Source: Ureibacillus xyleni (GTDB lineage: Bacteria > Bacillota > Bacilli > Bacillales_A > Planococcaceae). From it: a stretch of 64,000 nucleotides of DNA. Location: positions 673,011-737,010 of the forward strand of contig NZ_OBMQ01000001.1 in the NCBI RefSeq assembly GCF_900217795.1, in the 5' to 3' direction. The notes beneath the pieces were generated by a model, which had not been told where the DNA came from, made no database searches, and saw only the letters and a program-made list of their open reading frames with translations. Each line of letters starts with the position of its first letter. The stretch's first letter is position 1. The position numbers were made by a program, and so were the translations under genes. Below are positions 56,573 to 64,000 of this stretch, in pieces.

Positions 56573-58117
56573 TTGCGTTTAAAACGCTATATAAAGGTAA
56601 ATGACCGATTACTAGTTTTAATGATAGTTTGTATATTATCAAATTCAATTTTTGCTATATTTAGCATGGACTATTTAAGGAAGATGGAAAAAAATACGGA
56701 AATCATGTATGAAGAAAAGTTACTAGCAATAAATACAATTTCAACTATTGAAGCGAGTGTGCATCAAGAGAACTTTCCCGAAGCTAGTGAACTTCAAAAA
56801 TCTTTACCTACTTTTGATTCGAAAATGGAGTTTTACGGTAAAAAGTTAACTACTTCTTTAGCTGAACGGAACATAGAGGAAGCACTCGGCATATTGCAAG
56901 AAATGAAACCGTATGTCGTGGATCGTGCTGAGAGCCAACTGAATACATACAAAGAAGATGTTGCATTTGGTTATAAATTATTAACTGCGGTTTCTCTTTT
57001 TATCATTTTAGTCATTATCTATTTTAATGTGGGAGCAACACGTGCGGTAAAATTACCAACTCGCCAGTTAAAAGAACTGTTAAAAAAGGCCGAACAAGGA
57101 GATTTTACGAGTATTGCAACCTATGACTCAAAGGATGAACTTGGGGAAGTGATGCTGAGCTATAATCAGATGGCAACGGAAGTGAAGGAACTGTTAAAAG
57201 TTGTTCAACAAAGTGCAGCTTCTGTGGATGAAGCTAATGAACAACTCCAACATGCATCGGAGAAAACTACGGAAGCTTCAATACATATTTCCCATGATGC
57301 GTCGAGTTTAACAAAGTCTACCATTCGTTCAACAGAGCAGTTAAATGTAAATACCATCTCGATTCAAGAAATTGCTTCTGGAGTTGAAACAATTGCACAA
57401 CAGATCGAATACATCGAAAGAAATATTCAACAAACAGTAAATGAAGCAAATGAAGGGGTTCAATATGTAACCATTAACATGGAACAAATGCAAAAAATTG
57501 AGCAAGCTGTAACACAAACGAATCATATGATGCTTGTCTTAGCGGAACATTCTAAGGAAATTGAGCAAGTAATCGAAATTATTAATGCAATCGCTGAACA
57601 AACAAAACTTCTCGCTTTAAACGCGGCAATCGAAGCAGCTAGAGCTGGTGAATATGGAAAAGGTTTTAGTATAGTCGCAGGGGAAGTTCGTAAGCTTTCA
57701 GAGCAATCTGTGGATTCAACCAGAATTATTGAAGACATTGTCAAACATATTCAAAAAGATACGAAAGAGTCGGTGCATTTTATGGCGAGTGCCATTGACT
57801 CGGTGCAAACAGGTATTGATATCACAAATCAAACTGCAGCAAAGTTTCAACAGATCGTATCCGCGGTGAACGAGGTCGGTCCTCACATTGGGGAAGTATC
57901 TGCAACGATTCATTTGATTACGATGAACACGAAAGATGTGGCGAACAATTCAGTACAGTTAAGCGAGGTGTCCCAACAAAACGCCCTACGAATAGAAAAA
58001 GTATCAAATGCAACAAATGACCAACTAGATGCAACCCGAAAAATGCATAGTGAAATTCAAAAAATATCAAAAAATATACGCTCGTTAACGAACTCTATTA
58101 AACGATTTAAAGTGTGA
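56573..58117 (+). CDS. Methyl-accepting chemotaxis protein
   Basis: About 514 residues: membrane helix LLVLMIVCILSNSIFAIF (about 12-30), a small extracellular domain of about 100 residues, a second helix (LLTAVSLFIILVIIYF), HAMP, then a coiled-coil signalling domain with the conserved tip INAIAEQTKLLALNAAIEAA. TTG at 56573 is chosen because GTGGGGGTC lies upstream; ATG codons at 56537 and 56555 have no ribosome-binding site. The ligand is unknown. The gene is in a metabolic and RNA-processing neighbourhood, apart from other chemotaxis genes. Confidence 0.85.
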   Translation: MRLKRYIKVNDRLLVLMIVCILSNSIFAIFSMDYLRKMEKNTEIMYEEKLLAINTISTIEASVHQENFPEASELQKSLPTFDSKMEFYGKKLTTSLAERNIEEALGILQEMKPYVVDRAESQLNTYKEDVAFGYKLLTAVSLFIILVIIYFNVGATRAVKLPTRQLKELLKKAEQGDFTSIATYDSKDELGEVMLSYNQMATEVKELLKVVQQSAASVDEANEQLQHASEKTTEASIHISHDASSLTKSTIRSTEQLNVNTISIQEIASGVETIAQQIEYIERNIQQTVNEANEGVQYVTINMEQMQKIEQAVTQTNHMMLVLAEHSKEIEQVIEIINAIAEQTKLLALNAAIEAARAGEYGKGFSIVAGEVRKLSEQSVDSTRIIEDIVKHIQKDTKESVHFMASAIDSVQTGIDITNQTAAKFQQIVSAVNEVGPHIGEVSATIHLITMNTKDVANNSVQLSEVSQQNALRIEKVSNATNDQLDATRKMHSEIQKISKNIRSLTNSIKRFKV

Positions 58118-58155
58118 AATGACGAGTTTCGAGCATATTCTAGATTATTATTTTC

Positions 58156-58199
58156 TCCCTCCCACTTTTCAGTAGAATGAAAGTAGGAGGGATTTTTTT
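58156..58199 (+). terminator. Terminator of the chemoreceptor gene overlapping the NERD gene start
   Basis: CCCTCC pairs with GGAGGG and ACTTTTCA with TGAAAGT, followed by seven T at 58193-58199. The right arm is also the ribosome-binding site (AGGAGGG) of the NERD gene, whose TTG start begins at 58198 in the T run. Confidence 0.8.
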
Positions 58200-59127
58200 G
58201 ATAGTAGTTGAGCGAAAGATTCCATCGAAAATTATCGTGTTGGAAGCGATACACCGAAGAGCACAAGAGCAAAGAGAATTCATTGCAAATCATTTAAAAC
58301 GCGCGGAAATTGGTTACATAGGAGAATTGAAAGTAGACGCCATCTGGAATGAACTTGAGATACCTTCGAATTCATTACTGTTTCATAATTACGAAGTTCA
58401 CCGCCATCAACTCGACACGTTATTTGCTTGCCCTCATTTTGTCCTGATTCTTGAAATAAAAAATGTAGCAGGATACATTTGGTATGAACAAGAGAAGCAC
58501 CAATTTTTACGTAAAAAGAGAACGGGAGAAATTGAAAGCTTTCAAAGCCCGATTGAGCAGGTGAAGAGGAATGAAACTGTAATTGATAGAGTTATAAAAA
58601 GTATTGGGTTATCAATACCACTTCATAAAATTATTGTTATAGCAGAACCATCAACAGTAATAGGCAATATTCCCAATGATGTTCCATTTATCCATGCAAT
58701 TGGTTTGCGAACAGAGATTAAAAAGTTATTATTAAAATATAGTACCTTTAAGCTTTCATCTGTTGATTTTGAATTGTTACAAAGTCATTTAATGGAACTA
58801 TACGAACCTAGAATTTATAAACCGAAATTTGAAGTTCCGCCACTAAAAAAAGGAGCAATTTGTTCATGTGGAGAAGTGATGAGATATAAGTATGGGAAAT
58901 TTATATGTATTTGTGGTGAGAATTCAAAGGAACCACTTTTTCAAGGGTTACATGATTATAGAATTTTGATAAATGAGTGGATTACAAATAGCGAATTTCG
59001 TAATTTCTTTTTAATAGACAACCAAGATTTAGTAACAAAGTTAATGAAAAGATTGAATTTCTATTATGAAGGAGATAACAGGGCAAGGCGTTACTACATT
59101 CCTAAAAATATTTGGCGAGAGTATTAA
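58198..59127 (+). CDS. NERD-domain (nuclease-related) protein
   Basis: A 309-residue protein with an N-terminal NERD domain of the PD-(D/E)xK type: GYIGELKVDAIWNEL (about residue 45), FHNYEVHRHQLDTLF and LILEIKNVAGYIW give the G-E, Asp and E-x-K residues. Near the C-terminus two CxC pairs (ICSCGE ... ICICGE) suggest a zinc ribbon. NERD proteins are proposed DNA-processing or repair nucleases; the role is unknown. TTG at 58198 follows AGGAGGG, which lies in a terminator stem. A 21-base tandem repeat starts at the base after its stop. Confidence 0.82.
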   Translation: MIVVERKIPSKIIVLEAIHRRAQEQREFIANHLKRAEIGYIGELKVDAIWNELEIPSNSLLFHNYEVHRHQLDTLFACPHFVLILEIKNVAGYIWYEQEKHQFLRKKRTGEIESFQSPIEQVKRNETVIDRVIKSIGLSIPLHKIIVIAEPSTVIGNIPNDVPFIHAIGLRTEIKKLLLKYSTFKLSSVDFELLQSHLMELYEPRIYKPKFEVPPLKKGAICSCGEVMRYKYGKFICICGENSKEPLFQGLHDYRILINEWITNSEFRNFFLIDNQDLVTKLMKRLNFYYEGDNRARRYYIPKNIWREY

Positions 59128-59250
59128 AGTGTCGGATTTCCCGGAAAAAGTGTCGGATTTCCCGGAAAAAGTGTCGGATTTCCCGGAAAAAGTGTCGGAT
59201 TTCCCAAAGAAACTGTCCGATTTCCCAACAAAACTGTCCGATATCATAAT
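59128..59250. repeat. 21-bp tandem repeat array (six degenerate units)
   Basis: Units of 21 bases start at 59128, 59149, 59170, 59191, 59212 and 59233. Units 1-3 are identical (AGTGTCGGATTTCCCGGAAAA), unit 4 differs after the CCC, and units 5-6 change GTGTCGGA to CTGTCCGA. The unit contains the near-palindrome TTTCCCGGAAA. Because 21 is a multiple of three, open frames run on both strands (heptads SDFPEKV on plus and KSDTFSG on minus), which I do not regard as genes. Confidence 0.9.
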
Positions 59251-59286
59251 ATAACACAATTTCAAAGCGCAAATGAGGTCACCCAA

Positions 59287-59640
59287 TTGAGCAAAATCAT
59301 CAATTTTCTCGAAATAAAACAACAAAAAACAAACGAGCAGCTTAACAAAGTATTTCGCAAAGCAAACACGTTAAAAGATCCACATCAAATTAATAAATTA
59401 GTAGAAGAAAAATCGCTTGCAATACAAGACCACAAATTGTTTTTAGCATTTCTCAAATATCTAGAAGAAAAGCAAATTGAGCCAAAAACGATTTTTCACC
59501 ATGTACTCACCTTACCAAAACATAAATTTGAAGAACAATACCAAATGAATTGGGAAGCGGTTGTGCAACTGTCTTTTACTTTCCTTGCAATTTTGAAGGA
59601 AAATGATACTAAGCAATATGAACAGTTCATCAAATTATAA
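59287..59640 (+). CDS. Small hypothetical protein
   Basis: 117 residues, helical and charged (MSKIINFLEIKQQKTNEQLN ...; HHVLTLPKHKFEEQYQMNW near the middle), cytoplasmic, with no recognised domain. TTG at 59287 has GAGGT upstream. It lies between the NERD/repeat region and miaB and is followed by the miaB promoter. I do not recognise the family. A real coding gene is supported by length, ribosome-binding site and amino-acid composition. Confidence 0.68.
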   Translation: MSKIINFLEIKQQKTNEQLNKVFRKANTLKDPHQINKLVEEKSLAIQDHKLFLAFLKYLEEKQIEPKTIFHHVLTLPKHKFEEQYQMNWEAVVQLSFTFLAILKENDTKQYEQFIKL

Positions 59641-59649
59641 CAACTTTTA

Positions 59650-59679
59650 TTGTTCTTTCTACCTATAATTCGTTATAAT
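59650..59679 (+). promoter_or_regulatory. Possible SigmaA promoter of miaB
   Basis: TTGTTC, an 18-base spacer and TATAAT at 59674-59679. The expected start near 59687 leaves a leader of about 49 bases to the chosen miaB start. Confidence 0.5.
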
Positions 59680-59735
59680 ATTAAAATGGGATTCGAATGT
59701 ACGAAACCAATCTTGAAAGGAGTTTCTGGATTTCA

Positions 59736-61271
59736 ATGAATGAGGAACAACGACTAGCTAGTCAACAAGTGAAACAACCAAAACCTGAAAAAGATTATAG
59801 CAGTTATTTTGAACGAGTAGTTACAGCAGCTCCTTCTTTAAAAGATGCGAAAAAACGCGGGAAAGAAGAAGTAAAATATCATAAAGATTTCGCAATTGAT
59901 GAAGAATTCCTAGGAATGGGTCAAGGGCGTAAATTTTATATACGTACGTACGGTTGTCAAATGAATGAACACGATTCTGAAGTCATGGCTGGAATCTTCA
60001 CACAACTTGGCTATGAACCAACTCACTTAATTGAAGAAGCAGATGTGGTGTTATTAAATACATGTGCGATTCGTGAAAATGCAGAAAATAAAGTATTCGG
60101 TGAATTAGGATTCCTAGTAAAATATAAACGTAAAAATCCTGAAATGTTAATCGGCGTTTGTGGCTGTATGTCGCAAGAAGAGTCGGTTGTCAATAAAATT
60201 TTAACAACATACCAACATGTGGATATGGTGTTCGGTACACACAATATTCATCGTTTACCGCACATCTTAAAAGAAGCGTACATGTCAAAAGAAATGGTCA
60301 TTGAAGTTTGGTCAAAAGAAGGGGACGTTATTGAAAGTCTTCCAAAACAACGAAATGGTGCCATTAAAGCATGGGTAAACATTATGTACGGTTGTGATAA
60401 ATTCTGTACATACTGTATCGTTCCTTACACTCGTGGGAAAGAGCGTAGTCGTCGTCCTGATGAAATTATTCAAGAAGTACGTGATTTAGCAGCACAAGGC
60501 TACCAAGAAATTATGCTACTAGGCCAAAACGTTAATGCTTACGGAAAAGACTTTGCAGATATCGAGTACCGTCTTGGCGATTTAATGGACGAGTTACGCA
60601 AAATCGATATTCCGCGTATTCGTTTCACAACAAGTCACCCACGCGACTTTGATGATCACTTAATTGAAGTATTAGCGAAAAAAGGGAACTTAGTTGAACA
60701 TATTCATTTACCAGTGCAATCTGGCTCAAATGATATTTTAAAAATTATGGCTCGTAAATATACACGTGAACATTTCCTAGATTTAGTTCGCAAAATCAAA
60801 GCGGCGATTCCGGATGTTGCCCTTACAACGGATATTATTGTAGGTTATCCAAACGAAACGGAAGAACAATTCCAAGAAACAATTGATCTATATCGTGAAG
60901 TAGGATTTGAAACAGCCTTTACTTATATTTACTCTCCACGTGAAGGGACACCTGCTGCAAAAATGCAAGATAACGTTCCCCTTGAAGTGAAAAAAGAACG
61001 CCTTCAACGATTGAATGCGGTTGTAGAAGAATTTTCTTCAGCAGCATTGAAAAAATATGAAGGTGAAATTGTGGAAGTATTAGTAGAAGGTAGCAGTAAA
61101 AAACGTGATGACGTATTAGCAGGATACACACGAAGAAATAAATTAGTAAACTTTGCAGGGCCACAAGAGTTAGTGGGCCAAATTGTGAAAGTAAAAATAC
61201 TCGAGGCGAAATCTTATTCACTGCGCGGTGAGTTTGTAGAAATCGTAAATCGACATGAGGTGGAAGTATAA
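59736..61271 (+). CDS. miaB: tRNA-2-methylthio-N6-dimethylallyladenosine synthase MiaB
   Basis: Radical-SAM methylthiotransferase that modifies A37 of tRNA. 511 residues, near the B. subtilis length. An N-terminal extension (KDYSSYF ... [16 protein letters not shown]), the UPF0004 domain with cysteines in [16 protein letters not shown] and GVCGCMS, the radical-SAM motif CDKFCTYC, and a C-terminal TRAM domain. ATG at 59736 is preferred over 59697 by homology and promoter position; AAAGGAG is 13 bases away, slightly far. It overlaps ricA by one base. Confidence 0.94.
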   Translation: MNEEQRLASQQVKQPKPEKDYSSYFERVVTAAPSLKDAKKRGKEEVKYHKDFAIDEEFLGMGQGRKFYIRTYGCQMNEHDSEVMAGIFTQLGYEPTHLIEEADVVLLNTCAIRENAENKVFGELGFLVKYKRKNPEMLIGVCGCMSQEESVVNKILTTYQHVDMVFGTHNIHRLPHILKEAYMSKEMVIEVWSKEGDVIESLPKQRNGAIKAWVNIMYGCDKFCTYCIVPYTRGKERSRRPDEIIQEVRDLAAQGYQEIMLLGQNVNAYGKDFADIEYRLGDLMDELRKIDIPRIRFTTSHPRDFDDHLIEVLAKKGNLVEHIHLPVQSGSNDILKIMARKYTREHFLDLVRKIKAAIPDVALTTDIIVGYPNETEEQFQETIDLYREVGFETAFTYIYSPREGTPAAKMQDNVPLEVKKERLQRLNAVVEEFSSAALKKYEGEIVEVLVEGSSKKRDDVLAGYTRRNKLVNFAGPQELVGQIVKVKILEAKSYSLRGEFVEIVNRHEVEV

Positions 61272-61708
61272 TGACAACAAAGCTTTATACAAAAGACGAA
61301 ATCGTAGCAAAAGCCAAAGAAATTGCACATATGATTGCGAATACAGAAGAAGTTGAATTTTTCAAAAAAGCAGAAGCACAAATTAACGAAAATCAAATGG
61401 TTCGTGAAAAAATCGCTTCTTTAAAAACGTTACAAAAACAAGCTGTGAACTTCCAACATCTTGGTAAAGAAAAGGCATTAAAATTAGTGGAAAGCAAAAT
61501 TGCGAAAATTGAGGAAGAAATCGATGCTGTGCCGATTGTACAAGAATTTAAACAATCGCAAGCTGATGTGAATAACATTTTACAATTAGTATCTAATGCG
61601 ATCGCTAACACAGTTACAAATGAAATCATTGAATCAACTGGCGGCGACTTATTAAAAGGTGAAACTGGTTCAAAAGTTCAAAACAGTAAACCAGGAAGCT
61701 GTTCATAA
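61271..61708 (+). CDS. ricA: RicA (YmcA), regulator of competence/biofilm/sporulation and RNase Y
   Basis: A 145-residue helical protein of the YlbF/YmcA family, colinear with B. subtilis YmcA (EIAHMIANTEEVEFFKKAEAQINEN region; ETGSKVQNSKPGSCS tail). With RicF and RicT it forms a complex with iron-sulfur clusters that influences RNase Y cleavage, competence, biofilm and sporulation. Start overlaps the miaB stop in TAATG. rny lies 31 kb upstream in the same window. Confidence 0.93.
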   Translation: MTTKLYTKDEIVAKAKEIAHMIANTEEVEFFKKAEAQINENQMVREKIASLKTLQKQAVNFQHLGKEKALKLVESKIAKIEEEIDAVPIVQEFKQSQADVNNILQLVSNAIANTVTNEIIESTGGDLLKGETGSKVQNSKPGSCS

Positions 61709-61716
61709 TGAAAATG

Positions 61717-61741
61717 CCCTCTACAAATGTAGAGGGTTTTT
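61717..61741. terminator. Terminator between ricA and the coiled-coil gene
   Basis: CCCTCTACA pairs with TGTAGAGGG around two bases, followed by TTTTT. It is symmetrical enough to end both convergent transcripts. Confidence 0.85.
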
Positions 61742-61744
61742 ATT

Positions 61745-62095
61745 TTATCTGATTGCTTTCTTAATCACTTTTACGTCTAATTCGAGTGCCTCGATTCTTG
61801 GTACGAGTTCAGAAAGCTGGTCAATTCGTTGAGTATGGATGGCACTTTCTTCTTTTGTTGATGCGACTTCAGCATGTAGGTTGTGGACGTCCATTGCCAA
61901 TTGGTCGAGTTTCGCATCCGTTTCATCTTGGCGGTGAAGAATGGCTTTTGTTATTTGCGTATTTTCATCAAGTTGAGCATTTACCTGTGACATTTCTGTT
62001 TTTACCTGTGACAATTCAGCTTTAAACTGTGACATTTCGTAATTCAGTTTTTCTATGCCTTGTACTAACGTTTCTAACAATTGACGATCTGTCAT
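61745..62095 (-). CDS. Small coiled-coil protein of unknown function
   Basis: 116 residues, almost wholly heptad-like coiled coil (FKAELSQVKTEMSQVNAQL, then QTDAKLDQLAMDV-like repeats; DVKVIKKAIR at the end). No membrane segment. ATG at 62095 lies six bases after AAGGGAGG; the ATG at 62101 abuts it. Convergent with ricA and divergent from cotE. Similar short coiled-coil proteins are common in Bacillales with no assigned function. Not recognised beyond that. Confidence 0.75.
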   Translation of the reverse strand: MTDRQLLETLVQGIEKLNYEMSQFKAELSQVKTEMSQVNAQLDENTQITKAILHRQDETDAKLDQLAMDVHNLHAEVASTKEESAIHTQRIDQLSELVPRIEALELDVKVIKKAIR

Positions 62096-62292
62096 ATGCA
62101 TCCTCCCTTTAATGATGAAAATTCCCCTACATTATAACATCTTTCTAAAATGAGAACGAAAAAATTGGAACATAATTTGCCCAACAGTAATACTATAAGT
62201 GGGAAGTCAGAAAGGATTCGGTTAGTCATCGAAAAATTACACTTTTGCTTTCTACTAAAAAATTTATCAAAAAATCAAATCCGAGACATTTC

Positions 62293-62320
62293 ACCAATTA
62301 GGCACTAGCCGCATACTATA
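62293..62320 (+). promoter_or_regulatory. Putative mother-cell sigma (SigmaK/SigmaE) promoter of cotE
   Basis: ACC at 62293-62295, a 16-base spacer and CATACTATA at 62312-62320, an exact CATANNNTA SigmaK -10; CATACTAT also resembles the SigmaE -10. The cotE ribosome-binding site follows at 62336. B. subtilis cotE has both SigmaE and SigmaK promoters. Confidence 0.65.
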
Positions 62321-62350
62321 GTTCGACTAGAAAGTAAAGGAGGAAAAGCG

Positions 62351-62968
62351 TTGAAACGTTTGCGTCAAATAGTGACAAAAGCGGTTGTCGCGAAAGGTAA
62401 GAAAAGAACAGAGAGCAGTGAGGTTCTGCGTCCTTCAAATGTTCCAACGAGCATTTTAGGTTGCTGGGTAATTAATCACCACTACAGTGCAAAAAAAGTG
62501 GGCAAATTTGTTGAGGTATCTGGAAAATTCGATGTAAACGTATGGTACGCGTACAATAATCATTCAAGAACAGCAGTGCATACAGAAACAGTTCATTACA
62601 AAGATCGTATTAAATTGCATTACCGTGATGAAGATGTAATCGAAACAAATGATTGCCATGTGCGTGTATTACAACAACCGAATTGCGTAGAGGCAATCAT
62701 TACACAAAATGGTGAATGCTTCAACATTGTGATTGAGCGCGACTTCTTAGTAGAAGTAATCGGAGAAACTAAAGTGGTTGTATCTGTACATCCAATCGAG
62801 TATGAAGAAGAATGGAGATTTGACGAAGATGACAATGATGAAAGTTCTTCTTCATCAAGCTCTAGCTCAAGCTCAAGCTCATCAAGTTCTAGTTCTTCAT
62901 CAGGAATGGATTTTGGAAAAGGAAAATATGGTAATATAAGCGACGAATCGTCATCATTTCATCGATAA
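62351..62968 (+). CDS. cotE: Outer spore coat morphogenetic protein CotE, serine-tailed
   Basis: Organises outer coat assembly on the spore surface. 205 residues: the CotE core (VTKAVVAKGKKRT, SILGCWVINHHYSAKKVGKF, VRVLQQPNCVEAI, DFLVEVIGETKVVVSVHP) fills about residues 1-150. Then comes an acidic stretch (YEEEWRFDEDDNDE), a run of 20 serines (165-184) and a 21-residue tail. The serines use several codons (AGT, TCT, TCA, AGC), so the run is maintained rather than a fresh slippage product. TTG at 62351 follows AAAGGAGG. B. subtilis CotE ends with an acidic tail and lacks the serine run. Confidence 0.93.
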   Translation: MKRLRQIVTKAVVAKGKKRTESSEVLRPSNVPTSILGCWVINHHYSAKKVGKFVEVSGKFDVNVWYAYNNHSRTAVHTETVHYKDRIKLHYRDEDVIETNDCHVRVLQQPNCVEAIITQNGECFNIVIERDFLVEVIGETKVVVSVHPIEYEEEWRFDEDDNDESSSSSSSSSSSSSSSSSSSSGMDFGKGKYGNISDESSSFHR

Positions 62969-62975
62969 TAAAGTG

Positions 62976-63027
62976 AGAGCGCCATCTACTAATGATTAGT
63001 AGATTAATAGGCGCTCTTCTTTTTTTA
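62976..63027 (+). terminator. Terminator after cotE
   Basis: AGAGCGCC pairs with GGCGCTCT, and inside it CTACTAAT/ATTAGTAG forms a second perfect stem, followed by TTCTTTTTTT. Confidence 0.85.
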
Positions 63028-63112
63028 CTTTTCGAATTTGTATGAATCTCAAATTAAGCATGAAATTTTGTTATAATGGAAGGTATTAAGTAGTTTAGAG
63101 AGGAACACCAAA

Positions 63113-64000
63113 ATGACGACATACACACCAATGATGCAACAATATTTAACAATTAAATCTGAATATGAAGATGCATTTCTTTTCTACAGACTAGGCGACT
63201 TCTATGAGTTGTTTTTCGAGGATGCCGTGAACGCATCACAAATATTAGAAATTACGTTAACTAGTAGAGATGCAGGGAGCAAAGACCGTGTCCCAATGTG
63301 TGGTGTGCCGCATCATTCTGCCCAAAATTACATTGAAACGCTTGTGTCTAAAGGCTACAAAGTGGCAATTTGTGAGCAAACAGAAGATCCAAAACAAGCA
63401 AAAGGGGTTGTGAAAAGAGAAGTTGTCCAACTCATTACACCTGGTACTTTAATGGAAGGAAAAACGATTGACGGGAAATCCAACCATTTTATTGCAAGCG
63501 CAGAGCAACTATCTGAGCACATTTTCTCCCTAGCCTATTTAGACGTATCAACAGGTGAAGCCAATACTACCATTGTTGAAGGTGGAATTAAATCACTTCT
63601 TCAACAATTAATATCATTAAATATTCGTGAATTAGTTGTAACGGAACAACTGCAAATTTTATTAGAAGAACCAGCAAAACATTTAAGTTTAGTCCTTTCT
63701 CTTGAAAAAGAAGAAATGCCAAACGAAAAGTCGGGGCAGTATATTGAAAATTTACCGGAAAATTTACATGCTGTGGCTAGAAGCTTGTTGCAATATGTAG
63801 AACGAACACAAATGCGGTCACTTTCCCATATCCAACCCTTTACATATACTGAAACGAAGCAACTATTACGGATCGATTCGAACTCGAAACGCAATCTTGA
63901 ACTGCTTCAATCCATTCGCGGGGGCGACCAAAAAGGGACACTTCTTTGGTTATTAGATGAAACCGTAACAGCAATGGGAGGCCGCAAACTAAAACAAATG
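63113..64000 (+). CDS. mutS: DNA mismatch repair protein MutS (partial)
   Basis: The first 296 codons of MutS; the gene runs off the right edge. The N-terminal mismatch-binding motif is intact (Phe-x-Glu in YRLGDFYELFFEDA, near residue 35), and CGVPHHSAQNYIETLV and AICEQTEDPKQAKG match the family. ATG at 63113 follows GAGAGGAACACC. A TATAAT at 63072-63077 may be the -10. In B. subtilis mutS follows cotE too. Confidence 0.96.
   Translation, partial: MTTYTPMMQQYLTIKSEYEDAFLFYRLGDFYELFFEDAVNASQILEITLTSRDAGSKDRVPMCGVPHHSAQNYIETLVSKGYKVAICEQTEDPKQAKGVVKREVVQLITPGTLMEGKTIDGKSNHFIASAEQLSEHIFSLAYLDVSTGEANTTIVEGGIKSLLQQLISLNIRELVVTEQLQILLEEPAKHLSLVLSLEKEEMPNEKSGQYIENLPENLHAVARSLLQYVERTQMRSLSHIQPFTYTETKQLLRIDSNSKRNLELLQSIRGGDQKGTLLWLLDETVTAMGGRKLKQM

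Noticed and set aside
59128-59250. CRISPR-like array
   Set aside because: Units are directly adjacent with no spacers, and no cas genes are present.
59066-59254. Open frame encoding SDFPEKV-type heptad repeats
   Set aside because: It starts inside the NERD gene, consists of the 21-bp repeat and has an equally open frame on the other strand; this follows from the unit being seven codons long.

Overview
The window reads as a chromosomal segment of a low-GC, endospore-forming Firmicute of the Bacillales. Gene order follows the Bacillus subtilis block mlpA-ymxH-dpaAB-asd-dapA-rnjB-spoIIIE-ymfC ... ymfFHIJKM-pgsA-cinA-recA-rny ... ymdB-spoVS ... miaB-ricA-cotE-mutS. Several departures (no dapG, no tepA, korAB after spoVS, many TTG starts, a serine-tailed CotE) suggest a relative such as a Planococcaceae/Lysinibacillus-type genus rather than Bacillus itself. 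That placement is inference. No rRNA, tRNA, CRISPR array or insertion sequence was recognised.

Region 1 (1-4.77 kb): a MacB-type ABC exporter (permease cut by the window edge, plus ATPase) on the minus strand, the M16 peptidase MlpA on the plus strand, then a minus-strand GntR-ATPase-permease module. That module has a 15-bp perfect palindrome over its own promoter. Region 2 (4.8-13.9 kb): ymxH-dpaA-dpaB behind a good SigmaK-like promoter (dipicolinate synthesis), asd and dapA (lysine/DAP/dipicolinate precursors), RNase J2 with altered metal-site residues, the SpoIIIE DNA translocase and a GntR regulator. Region 3 (13.9-18.8 kb): a nucleoside-type BMP/ABC uptake system whose ATPase gene has a +1 frameshift. 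Region 4 (18.9-29.8 kb): M16 pair YmfF/YmfH, a short-chain dehydrogenase, YmfJ, YmfK, RodZ, PgsA, CinA, RecA (LexA box plus consensus promoter) and RNase Y.

Region 5 (29.9-52.2 kb) is the accessory part: a surface-polysaccharide island of about 20 genes between rny and ymdB. It holds a PHP tyrosine phosphatase at one end and a Wzz-like modulator plus BY-kinase at the other. Between them lie an initiating sugar-phosphate transferase, glycosyltransferases, a Wzy-like polymerase, a Wzx-like flippase and two apparent rare-sugar pathways. One is UDP-2,3-diamino-glucuronate-like: dehydrogenase, Gfo/Idh oxidoreductase, WbpE-type aminotransferase and an LpxD-like N-acyltransferase. The other is bacillosamine-like: FlaA1/PglF dehydratase, DegT aminotransferase and possibly a formyltransferase. 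There are also two FemAB-like acyltransferases, a deacetylase-like protein and an ATP-grasp ligase, which suggests a heavily N-substituted polymer.

Region 6 (52.3-64 kb): YmdB, SpoVS, the 2-oxoacid:ferredoxin oxidoreductase KorAB, a chemoreceptor, a NERD-domain protein whose ribosome-binding site lies inside a terminator hairpin, a 21-bp tandem repeat starting directly after its stop codon, MiaB, RicA, a small minus-strand coiled-coil protein, CotE with a SigmaK-like promoter, and the first 296 codons of mutS. Themes that recur are sporulation (DpaAB, SpoIIIE, SpoVS, CotE), RNA decay (RNase J2, RNase Y, RicA), and envelope and biofilm functions.
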